From an uncultured Pyrinomonadaceae bacterium (lineage in GTDB: Bacteria; Acidobacteriota; Blastocatellia; Pyrinomonadales; Pyrinomonadaceae): a DNA stretch of 48,549 bases. The stretch lies in NCBI GenBank assembly GCA_902805935.1, contig CADCUR010000286.1:1-48549 (forward strand), written 5' to 3'. The notes beneath the pieces are model-generated. The model had not been told where the DNA came from. It worked only from the letters and a program-made list of their open reading frames with translations, and did not search any database. Each line of letters begins with the position of its first letter. Position 1 is the first letter of the stretch. This document shows positions 1-7,201 of the stretch, piece after piece. Made by a program: the position numbers and the translations under genes.

Positions 1-80
1 TTCTTCTACTAAATTGAACGACATCTATAAAAATGTATTTCGCTAAACGTCGAATTACTTCATTTTGATTTTCCATAAAC

Positions 81-414
81 TTAAAAAGAGGTCATCGAAA
101 CCAGATAGGCGAACAACGCGCCTTTGCCCAGAACTCGCTCCAAACCGTTTATCAGCGCGATTGACTGCTGCGTCTGCACGCCGTTTTTATTCGTCAGAAT
201 TTCGTCGAAACATTCGTTGGCATGGTCGTCCCACGTCCACGTATCAACAAACGCCTGCGCCTGTGCGCGGTCTTCCTGCCCGATGTTGTTGTAAATCCGG
301 TTGTTGTTGCGCTTGGAATTAAACAGTGGGTCAATATAACAAAGGTCAACCGCCCGCGTCGCGGACGAATCGCCGCAAAACAGCGAGATTACCGCCGTAA
401 AAAAGTTTGTTCAT
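81..414 (-). pseudogene. remnant of a site-specific DNA (adenine) methyltransferase
   Basis: The minus strand from an ATG at 414 reads MNKLFYGGNLAVLRRF..., the usual beginning of type III-like adenine methyltransferases. About 20 codons later the frame moves by one base, near 347, into VDLCYIDPLFNSKRNNN, which matches the family's catalytic region (normally a D-P-P-F/Y motif; here DPLF). It continues through a conserved FVDTWTWD-like stretch and an AYLVSM segment and stops at 81-83. Complete members run to several hundred residues with a target-recognition part, so about three quarters of the gene is absent. The frameshift, the changed DPPF motif and the truncation together indicate a dead gene. 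Family assignment is from motif recall only, without a database search. Confidence 0.72.
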
Positions 415-594
415 CAAGCTTATTGCCGAATATTCGGGAACGGGTTTGAGAATGGGTAAAACTCGGAAAGTATCGCGCCGTTATTTTTTACCTGATTGCG
501 TGGTGCGAGTCAAGCGGATTTCAAAATAGCCTGACCGAGCAGAGAAGCCTGCGCGTCGGTCAAGGGCGCAATCGAAGCGTTTCAACACAAATCG

Positions 595-647
595 CAGAAA
601 TCCCGGATTCATTAAACCAACAATGCTTAATGAATCCGGGATTTCTG
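595..647. repeat. perfect 21-bp inverted repeat, possible terminator
   Basis: Arms 595-615 and 627-647 are exact reverse complements of 21 bases (left arm begins CAGAAATCCCGG), separated by an 11-base loop. On the minus strand it lies 46 bp past the stop of the small gene ending at 693, so it could end that operon. There is no clear U-run after it on that strand; on the plus strand a short TTTTG follows. It may instead be a small mobile-type palindrome between the live operon and the methyltransferase remnant. Confidence 0.8.
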
Positions 648-692
648 TTTTGCGAATATAAACATTTTGCCTTTGAACGGCAAATCTACTGT

Positions 693-917
693 TTAATCTC
701 TGGAATCTGCCGTTTCCGGATTTGCCAGCGTGTCGCTCGCCGTCAGCGGCGAATGTCCGGCGGGCAGAGCGTCTTTTTCCACCAGCGCGTCCAGAATATA
801 ACTGAAAGTGTCGAGCAATTCCCGGTAATCGCGGCTGGCGGCGGTGTGTTCAGAATAATACGCCGCCGTCAGATGCGCCGCGACTATTTCTAAATGTTGT
901 TTGCGATTCTCGGTCAT
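693..917 (-). CDS. small hypothetical protein coupled to the DUF892 gene
   Basis: A 74-residue soluble, predominantly helical and acidic protein with no family I recognise. Its ATG (915-917) shares one base with the stop of the upstream DUF892 gene (TAATG arrangement), which implies translational coupling and supports it as a real gene. No signal peptide, membrane segment or cysteine is visible. From context it is probably made together with the ferritin-like protein, perhaps as a stress-linked accessory, but no function can be read from the sequence. Confidence 0.6.
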   Translation of the reverse strand: MTENRKQHLEIVAAHLTAAYYSEHTAASRDYRELLDTFSYILDALVEKDALPAGHSPLTASDTLANPETADSRD

Positions 918-1720
918 TAAATGTTATCTCCGCCCGACGCGCGCATAATCACCAAATCCGGTTCTTCTTCGATAATCAAAGTTTCGGTCACGACGAGATC
1001 AATTTGCTGCACGTCATCGCTTTGATTGAGCCGCTCGCCGTCCGTGCCGTCGCCGCTTTGGAGTGAGCGAACGTCGCTGCCGCCGTCAGTTTTATCTTTC
1101 GACGAACGCAGTATCATCGCCGCGCCCGCGCCGACCGCGCTTAAGCCCAGAAGCGTGACTAAAGCCGACGGATTGAAAAGTTTCGCGGCAACGCCCTGCT
1201 TGCCGTTCGACTTTTTGGAACGCTTGTCGCCGTCTTCGTTCGTGACGATTTTGATGCTTTCGGCAGTCGCCATCGGAATATGTTCTTCAAGCCAGCGCGC
1301 CATAGCGATTTCTTCTTGTAAAATTTCTTCCAAAACCGGAACGCACTGGTCTTCGCCGATGTGTTTGGCGGTGGCGATCAGCGATTTATACGAAGCGATT
1401 TCCAGGTGTTCGGCGGCATAATCGGCGAGAAAATTCTTGATCATCTCGTCCGAGAAAATCCCGGTCGAAACACTTTTTCCCAAACCGAGCGTTTTGCCGA
1501 CCATTGATTTAGCGGTTGAAACCTTGCCACCCAGACTTTCGATCAAATGTTTGACGGCTTCGGCTTGCCGTTTGGTTTCGGCGAGATGCCGCAGATTGTG
1601 CTGGTGAATTTCCGGGTAATCACGCGCGTCGTTGGCGTGGTTTTCCAAAACCGGCATCATCGCCAGTTCCGTGCTGTAGGCGTCGTTGAGCCACGAGATA
1701 AATAATTCTTTTTCCGTCAT
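917..1720 (-). CDS. DUF892 (YciE/YciF-type) ferritin-like protein with C-terminal membrane anchor
   Basis: Residues 1 to about 165 match the DUF892 family, four-helix ferritin-like proteins linked to stress responses: it opens with ELFISWLNDAYSTELAM and carries the E...H-rich helices (NHANDARDYPEIHQHNLRHL, and later HLEIASY and LQEEIAMARWLEEHIP) expected at a di-metal site. Family members usually end near residue 165-170. This one continues through a charged linker (DKRSKKSNGK), a hydrophobic segment near 190-205 (ALVTLLGLSAVGAGAAMIL) and an acidic, Asp-rich tail, so it is probably tethered to the membrane. A ribosome site (AGAAGGGAGAAC) precedes the ATG at 1720. The 74-residue gene downstream overlaps its stop by one base. 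Metal binding is inferred from the family. Confidence 0.85.
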   Translation of the reverse strand: MTEKELFISWLNDAYSTELAMMPVLENHANDARDYPEIHQHNLRHLAETKRQAEAVKHLIESLGGKVSTAKSMVGKTLGLGKSVSTGIFSDEMIKNFLADYAAEHLEIASYKSLIATAKHIGEDQCVPVLEEILQEEIAMARWLEEHIPMATAESIKIVTNEDGDKRSKKSNGKQGVAAKLFNPSALVTLLGLSAVGAGAAMILRSSKDKTDGGSDVRSLQSGDGTDGERLNQSDDVQQIDLVVTETLIIEEEPDLVIMRASGGDNI

Positions 1721-1797
1721 TTGTTTTGTTCTCCCTTCTTGTAAATTTTAATTCTTTGTCGAGACGTTACCCGACCGTGTTTATAAATAATTTTGAA

Positions 1798-2098
1798 TCA
1801 AAGCGAATCGAAAATCGCCTTGCCGTCAATCTGCTCGCTCCGTTTCCGCTTCGCGCGAAACGTTTTTTTGTCGGGCGCGGGCGAGAACATCAATTCGTAA
1901 TCGTTGCCAATCCATTCCGCGCGCGGTGTTGTAATCGTGCGCTGAAAAGTATGTCGTTAACGTTCCGGCGCGCAGCATAAAACGCGCTTCGCGTTTTTGA
2001 TAGGCGACGCGAAACAATTTCTTTTTGCCGCCTTCGGTTAGATCGCGCGTCATCGCTCGCGCCTGCCGGTCTGCTTCTTCCGCCCATTCCGAAGCCAT
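1798..2098 (-). pseudogene. small hypothetical gene with a probable one-base frameshift
   Basis: From the ATG at 2098 the frame reads MASEWAEEADRQARAMTR and on to a TTTT run (minus strand; plus-strand positions 1945-1948). If read straight through, it ends in a 90-residue product at 1826 whose tail (RARQKNVSREAETERAD) looks unlike natural protein and uses less typical codons. Dropping one T gives EWIGNDYELMFSPAPDKK and then a stop at 1798, with codons typical of this genome. I therefore regard 1798-2098 as one gene of about 99 residues with an indel, either a real mutation or a homopolymer sequencing error. No family recognised. It starts 23 bp after the stop of the gene ending at 2122 and has no good ribosome site. 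Confidence 0.45.
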
Positions 2099-2121
2099 AA
2101 AATTCGTTTCGTCGCTGTAAT

Positions 2122-2364
2122 CTAATAATCGCTGCTCGACGAATTCGACGAAGGCGTCGCGCTGCCCGCCCGGTTTTTATCGCCGCGCGGTGCGGGCGTT
2201 TCGTCGTGCTGATTTTCCTGATTCGGAATCAGCGAGTTTTCTTCTTCGGCTTTTTGCGCCTGCGCGTATTGCTGTTTGCTGAGTTCGTGCAGAATGTTTT
2301 CGCCCGAATGCCCGCTTCCGCCGACCTTAAAGTGATCGGTCGTGATGTTGTTTTTTTTGCTCAT
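2122..2364 (-). CDS. short hydrophilic hypothetical protein
   Basis: An 80-residue, strongly polar protein rich in Asn, Ser, Glu and Gln, with a Ser-rich tail (TPSSNSSSSDY). It has no hydrophobic core and is probably largely disordered. The ATG at 2364 is preceded by GGGAGAAG at good spacing, which is the main reason to accept it. It sits among small genes next to a stress-type DUF892 protein and resembles short disordered stress-associated proteins only in composition. No function is assigned. Confidence 0.65.
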   Translation of the reverse strand: MSKKNNITTDHFKVGGSGHSGENILHELSKQQYAQAQKAEEENSLIPNQENQHDETPAPRGDKNRAGSATPSSNSSSSDY

Positions 2365-2606
2365 CGTACTTCTCCCAAATGTTTTGTAAATTCAAAATCC
2401 CGGTTTCGAGCCGAATTTTGAACGTTGTCTCTTAACGGTTAATCAAACAATTTTAAACGGAGAAATTCGTCGGCTCTGTCTGCCAGAAAACAAAAAAACG
2501 CTTTAACGCCGCTATGTCGGAAAAGAATTCAAATTAAGAGCGTGACGCGAATTACTTTTCGGAGAATTATTTTGTCGCGTGAGAATTGAGCGCGAAGAGG
2601 CGAGAT

Positions 2607-2996
2607 TTATTTGTGCGCGACAAGCGAGCGGGCGACTAAGCCGATTCCGCCAGCGAGCAGCGCGAGCATTATGATCGTGTTGAAAAGACTGGTCGGCTGA
2701 AAATAAATTTGCAGATTTGTGATGATGCCCGCAAAAATAACAACGACGCCGGCAAACGTCAGCAGCCAACCGACGATTGATTTGCCGTTGAAAAACAAAA
2801 TGCCGATGCCGAAGATGAGCGGCAGCAAAGACAAACCGAAAGTGTTGTAGCCGCGATACGACCAAAAACCGCTCGTAACGGTCACTTGATTGGTCAGCAA
2901 GTATGCGCCCGCGACGGTCATTCCCAAGCCGATGAAAAATTCCAAAACTCCGCCGGATGTTCCGCCTGCGCCGTTAAATTTTGATTCGTAATCCAT
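2607..2996 (-). CDS. small four-helix membrane protein, unknown function
   Basis: A 129-residue protein with four evident hydrophobic helices (about residues 18-36, 53-70, 75-93 and 104-124), connected by short loops. The N-terminus is a soluble stretch with Gly-rich sequence (FNGAGGTSGG). There are no catalytic motifs. It is monocistronic on the minus strand with AT-rich sequence upstream. The family was not recognised; it may be a small integral membrane protein of the inner membrane. Confidence 0.75.
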   Translation of the reverse strand: MDYESKFNGAGGTSGGVLEFFIGLGMTVAGAYLLTNQVTVTSGFWSYRGYNTFGLSLLPLIFGIGILFFNGKSIVGWLLTFAGVVVIFAGIITNLQIYFQPTSLFNTIIMLALLAGGIGLVARSLVAHK

Positions 2997-3053
2997 AAAG
3001 TTTAATTTTAGGATCGCGGCTGAAGAAAGATATTTATCCGATAAAGCTGAAAC

Positions 3054-5804
3054 TTATTGATTACTTCGCATTTCGCCGAGCATTCGTTCGATTTCCGATT
3101 TCAAATGCGCGGTGACGGCGGCATACTGCGCTTCGTCCGTCATTTCGGCAGAAATTATCTCACGCGGCAGAAACGGCTTGCCGTAGCGGATTTGCGTTTT
3201 CGAGAAATTTATTTTGCCCGAACTGCGTCCCCAGACTCGATAAAAACCGTCGAGCGCGACCGGCACAACGGGAACGTCGAGTTCGACTGCAAGAATCGCC
3301 GCGCCTTTTTTAAATTCGTGCAGTTCGCCGTCGAAAGCGCGCGCGCCTTCTGGGAAGATGTTTAAGATTTTGCCGTGTTTCAAGCCGACCGCGCCTGCCT
3401 TCATCGCTTTTAATAACTGCGTGTCCGCATCAATCGGGACGGTGTTCAGGAAAGCGGCGAGCGACTGCATAAACTTGCTTTCAAAAAACTGGCTCGCGCC
3501 GACGGCGAACGAGTTTTTGAAATCGTCGAAAGCGTATTCGCTCGTCACCAGAAACGGGTCGAGATAACTTTGATGATTCGGCGCGACGATAAAGGGGCGT
3601 TTCACCGCGCGAAGATTTTCCTTGCCCGAAACTTCGAGGCGGAAAAAGAGGCGGGCGATCAAATTAAAAAATTTGAAAACTGTATAAACAAGAGCCATTC
3701 CGAACGTGCGCGATTTGAGAATGCCTTGCACTTCGGGCATCCGGTCGTCGCTTTCGCGGACGATTTTGCCCCAGTTGAAATCGGTCTCGACGATTTCGGC
3801 GTTCGCGCCGCCCGTGTGTTTTTCCGTCAATTCGACGACTTCTTTGACCGTGAGCGCGTTTGCCGCTTCGTCGCCGTCAAATTCGATGCCGAAGGCTTGC
3901 TCCAAACCGGCGAAAACTTCGGCGCGCGAGAGGGAATCGAGTCCCAAGTCAATTTCGAGACTCATCGCCGGATGAATCGCTTCGGCTTCCGCCTGTTCGG
4001 AATTCTGGCGGACAAGTTTCGTCAATTGATTGCCAATCGGCGAAGCCATCAATTGTTTGTCCGCGTCGGTGAATTCGAGTTTTTTAACGAGCGGCGCGTC
4101 GCTCGAAGCAAATTTGCCGTCGGCGATTTCCTTCGCCACTTCAAAGCGGCGAACTTTTCTGGTTGCCGTGCGCGGCAGCGGTTCGGCGCGTACGATTGTT
4201 TCGCGGACGCGCTGATATTCAGGCAGTTCACGTCCCAAATCGTCGAACTCATGGCGAATCGCTTCGCGCGCGTTGGCGATGCTGTTCCGTTTCATATATT
4301 CAAAGTCCGGCACGACGACGGCGACGAGCTTTTCCGCGCCCGCCAGATTCGATGTTTCGTCTTTGACGCCGAGAATGCACATCTCACCGACCATCGGCGT
4401 TTTTGAATAATGAACTTCCAAATCTTCCGGGTGAATGTTTTTGCCGTTCGGCAAAACGATCACGTCTTTCGAACGTCCGACAATGTGCAGATTGCCGCGT
4501 TCGTCAAATTTTCCCAAATCGCCCGAACGAAACCAGCCGTCTTCGGTAAAGGCTTCTTTCGTCGCTTCCGGGTTTTGGTAATAGCCGCCGAAAACCATTT
4601 TGCCTCGGATTAAAACTTCGCCGGCGCCTTCGTCGTTTAATTCGCCGATTTTCGTTTCCGAATAATTAATCGCTTTGCCGACCGAGCCGACGACGTTATC
4701 TTCAAACCTTGTGCAGGAAATCGCGCCCGTCGTCTCGGTCAAACCGTAGCCTTGAATCATCGTAAAACCGAGCGCGTGATAATCGCGCGCGATTTTTTCG
4801 TCAAAGCGCGAACCGGCGGAAATCGTCGTTCTGAGATTACCGCCGAAACCATCGTGGACTTTGCCGAAAAATTTCCTGCCGAGATTGACGTTGAAATTTT
4901 CGCGCAGATAAAAATTAGTTTTCAAAAGTTTATCGAACAGCGTGCGCACGACGACGGACTGTTGCGCGACGTTATCGAAAATCTTTTTGTGAAACAGATA
5001 CCAGAGACGCGGAACGCCGGTCAGCAGTGTGATTTCCTTTGTTTCAAAAGCCTTTGTCAATTCGGCGGGCGCGAGTTCTTTGACGTAATAAACCGAGCCG
5101 CCGATTGAGGCGACGACCCATAAATTAACCACTTGAGCGAAAACGTGAAACAGCGGCAGAACGCTCAAAACGACTTCGGTTTCCGAAAGATTCATCACTT
5201 CCTGACAGCCGACCGCCTCGTGATAAATGTTGCTGTGCGTCAGCGGAACGCCCTTCGGCGTGCCGGTCGTGCCGGAAGTGTAAGTCAACTGCGCGAGGTC
5301 TTCCATTTTGGCGGGCGGCGTTTTTTTGTCGAAATCCGCCGGACGCGGCGTTGTCGCCCAATCGTCAAACGACCCGAAGCCGTTGCTTGATTCGACGTTC
5401 TGCAAAACGACGGCGGGAAATTTTCTACCGAAACGTTCTTCAATCGCTTGAAAATCTTTGACGAATTCCTCGCCGATAAACGCCATTTTCGCTTCGGAGT
5501 TTTCGATAAAATTCGTGACGGTTTCAATCTCGCCGTGCGGGTCAACGGGAACGCAAACCGCGCCGCGAAACAAAATGCCGTAATACGCCACCGCCCAGCG
5601 CGGATGATTTTCGCTGATTAACGCCACGCGGTCGCCGAAGTTTATATTTTCCTTTTCCAACCGAAACGCAATCGAGCGCACCTGGTCGAGCATTTCGCCG
5701 TAGGTATATTTGCCGTCGGTTTCCTCGCCGACGATTCGCATTGCAACTTTGTCGCGGTGCGATTCGGCGGCGTTAATAATTAATTGGCAAAATGATTTTT
5801 CCAT
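3054..5804 (-). CDS. acyl-ACP/CoA synthetase - acyl carrier protein - acyltransferase fusion
   Basis: A 916-residue three-part enzyme. Residues 1-570 are an AMP-forming acyl synthetase: P-loop YTSGTTGTPKG at 175-185, GYGLTETTG at 352-360, the GWFRSGDLG region near 423-431 and a GRSKD hinge at 443. Residues 600-665 are an acyl carrier domain with LGLDSLS and Ser624 as the expected phosphopantetheine site. Residues 700-916 are a PlsC-type acyltransferase with NHQSYLDP (His744, Asp749) and FPEGAR at 818. Known logic: a fatty acid is adenylated, can be loaded on the ACP and passed to a lysophospholipid; E. coli Aas joins the same activities in the opposite order. The start at 5804, 4 bp after the lipid kinase stop, was chosen because sequence further upstream overlaps the kinase and lacks family similarity. 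It is cotranscribed with that kinase. Confidence 0.93.
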   Translation of the reverse strand: MEKSFCQLIINAAESHRDKVAMRIVGEETDGKYTYGEMLDQVRSIAFRLEKENINFGDRVALISENHPRWAVAYYGILFRGAVCVPVDPHGEIETVTNFIENSEAKMAFIGEEFVKDFQAIEERFGRKFPAVVLQNVESSNGFGSFDDWATTPRPADFDKKTPPAKMEDLAQLTYTSGTTGTPKGVPLTHSNIYHEAVGCQEVMNLSETEVVLSVLPLFHVFAQVVNLWVVASIGGSVYYVKELAPAELTKAFETKEITLLTGVPRLWYLFHKKIFDNVAQQSVVVRTLFDKLLKTNFYLRENFNVNLGRKFFGKVHDGFGGNLRTTISAGSRFDEKIARDYHALGFTMIQGYGLTETTGAISCTRFEDNVVGSVGKAINYSETKIGELNDEGAGEVLIRGKMVFGGYYQNPEATKEAFTEDGWFRSGDLGKFDERGNLHIVGRSKDVIVLPNGKNIHPEDLEVHYSKTPMVGEMCILGVKDETSNLAGAEKLVAVVVPDFEYMKRNSIANAREAIRHEFDDLGRELPEYQRVRETIVRAEPLPRTATRKVRRFEVAKEIADGKFASSDAPLVKKLEFTDADKQLMASPIGNQLTKLVRQNSEQAEAEAIHPAMSLEIDLGLDSLSRAEVFAGLEQAFGIEFDGDEAANALTVKEVVELTEKHTGGANAEIVETDFNWGKIVRESDDRMPEVQGILKSRTFGMALVYTVFKFFNLIARLFFRLEVSGKENLRAVKRPFIVAPNHQSYLDPFLVTSEYAFDDFKNSFAVGASQFFESKFMQSLAAFLNTVPIDADTQLLKAMKAGAVGLKHGKILNIFPEGARAFDGELHEFKKGAAILAVELDVPVVPVALDGFYRVWGRSSGKINFSKTQIRYGKPFLPREIISAEMTDEAQYAAVTAHLKSEIERMLGEMRSNQ

Positions 5805-5808
5805 AGAT

Positions 5809-6768
5809 TTAGTGTTTCGGAACGCGAACCTGCAAAGCATTCGGCACAATTTCGTAAATCGCGGGTAAGCGTCCCGGCAATTCGCCGTCGGTTTCGATGA
5901 AAATCGTTTGCGTTTCGTTGGCGGGAGCGACTTCGACGCGGCGCGCGTGCCGGTGTTTGACTTCGGACAAATCGAGATGCGAACCGTTGTAAAGTTTGTA
6001 AGCGTTAAAAATAATTTTCGCGGTGCGGATGTCGCCGATATTGACGACATCGAGAAAGCCGTCGTTAATGCGCGCATCCGGCGCAATCATCATTCCGCCG
6101 CCGAAAAAGCGCGAGTTCGCCACACAGAAATTTATCGTGTTAAGCAATTTTTCTTCGCCGTCGTCGAGTTTAACGCGGACGGTCGTGTAACCCAAATCGA
6201 GAACTTCCTGCAAAGTCGAAAGCGCGAAACTCGCCCGCCCGCGAAAAACGTCGAGCGGCAGCCAGTCTAAAGACGCGCTGGTCTTGACGCGACCGATGAC
6301 GGACGCGCTCAAACCGAAAGACGAGACATTCAAAAAATGACGCGAAACTCGTTCGCCCGCGTGATCGAGAAACGTCACGCGCCCAGCGTCAATCCATTTC
6401 GTCGCTCCATCTCGCATTTGTTTGGCGGCTTCGCGCGCATCGGTCGGCATTCCGATTGTCCGGCGAAAATCGCCGCCCGTTCCAGACGGCAAAATTCCCA
6501 ATTCTACTTCTTTTCCGCTTTCCAAAATTCCGTTGGCGACTTCGTTAATCGTGCCGTCGCCGCCGCAGGCGATGATAAATCGTCTGCCCGCCTCCGCGCC
6601 GCGCTTTGCGAGTGCGATTCCATCGCCCTGTTTTTTCGTAAACGCGACTTGAAACGCGCCGAAGTGCGCCCGAAAATCCGAAGCGACGCCCGCCCAACGC
6701 TCATTGGTCGCGCCGCCCGCTGATTTCGGATTGACAATGACTAATGGAAGACTCGAATCAATTGACAT
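5809..6768 (-). CDS. diacylglycerol-kinase-family lipid kinase (YegS/BmrU-like)
   Basis: A 319-residue cytosolic lipid kinase. The N-terminal nucleotide-binding half shows NPKSAGG at 13-19, the ACGGDGTINEVANG glycine-rich loop at 67-80 and LPSGTGGDF at 93-101; the C-terminal half is the usual beta-sandwich with an FFGGGM segment and a DARINDGFLDV motif that binds the lipid side. Family members phosphorylate diacylglycerol or related lipids to phosphatidic or lysophosphatidic acid. It is the first gene of a two-gene operon with the acyl-ACP synthetase/acyltransferase fusion, so a glyceride salvage role is plausible. The exact lipid substrate cannot be read from the sequence. A second, more distant homologue lies at 24939-25883. 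Confidence 0.93.
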   Translation of the reverse strand: MSIDSSLPLVIVNPKSAGGATNERWAGVASDFRAHFGAFQVAFTKKQGDGIALAKRGAEAGRRFIIACGGDGTINEVANGILESGKEVELGILPSGTGGDFRRTIGMPTDAREAAKQMRDGATKWIDAGRVTFLDHAGERVSRHFLNVSSFGLSASVIGRVKTSASLDWLPLDVFRGRASFALSTLQEVLDLGYTTVRVKLDDGEEKLLNTINFCVANSRFFGGGMMIAPDARINDGFLDVVNIGDIRTAKIIFNAYKLYNGSHLDLSEVKHRHARRVEVAPANETQTIFIETDGELPGRLPAIYEIVPNALQVRVPKH

Positions 6769-6815
6769 TCAGAGCAAGTGTAAGGAAAATTCAACGGATT
6801 GGCAAAGGAAAAGTT

Positions 6816-7160
6816 ATGGGACGCAAAACGCGAATAATGTATATCGAATACAAAGGCGACGGCGAACTAGTCGGCGACGCGCGAATCGTAAGAGTTACTA
6901 TTTTTAACAAGGGAAAATCTCTCTGTTATCAAAACCAAAGATTCTCCACGTTGCGCGGTCGCGGTTTTAAATCGAATTATTACGATGTCCAAACAGGCGA
7001 ACATTACTGGATTTCAGGCTGTCGCAAAGATGGCAGAGACGCGCTTTATTCGACGAACGCTGAAATTGACGAAGATGTCAGAGAAGAATACTGGACGGAA
7101 ATCAGAAATAAGCCTGAAATGAAACAAATCAGTTCGATTAAAGTTTTAAGCAAATACTAA
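6816..7160 (+). CDS. small conserved protein (family often mislabelled as DXP synthase)
   Basis: A 114-residue soluble protein starting MGRKTRIMYIEYKGDG at an ATG preceded by AAAGGAAAAG; an upstream in-frame ATG at 6744 overlaps the divergent lipid-kinase gene and was not used. It has conserved-looking blocks GRGFKSNYYDVQTGEHYWISGC and DEDVREEYWTEIR. I recall a widespread family of about 115 residues with these blocks that public databases often label 1-deoxy-D-xylulose-5-phosphate synthase by error propagation; it is far too short for that enzyme (over 600 residues) and lacks its thiamine-diphosphate motifs. The function is unknown. Confidence 0.82.
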   Translation: MGRKTRIMYIEYKGDGELVGDARIVRVTIFNKGKSLCYQNQRFSTLRGRGFKSNYYDVQTGEHYWISGCRKDGRDALYSTNAEIDEDVREEYWTEIRNKPEMKQISSIKVLSKY

Positions 7161-7201
7161 AATTTATTTCAAAAATCCGCCCGCGTAATCAAACAGTTTT
7201 A

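Noticed and set aside
1-600. Idea of an active restriction-modification or defence system
   Set aside because: Only a frameshifted, truncated methyltransferase start is present; no endonuclease, helicase or other defence gene is found within the window.
3570-4406. Long plus-strand open frame of 278 codons inside the synthetase fusion gene
   Set aside because: It is antisense to the clear 916-residue enzyme, has no recognisable motif and has biased composition (rich in Phe, Arg and Ala), as expected from the complementary strand of a coding gene.
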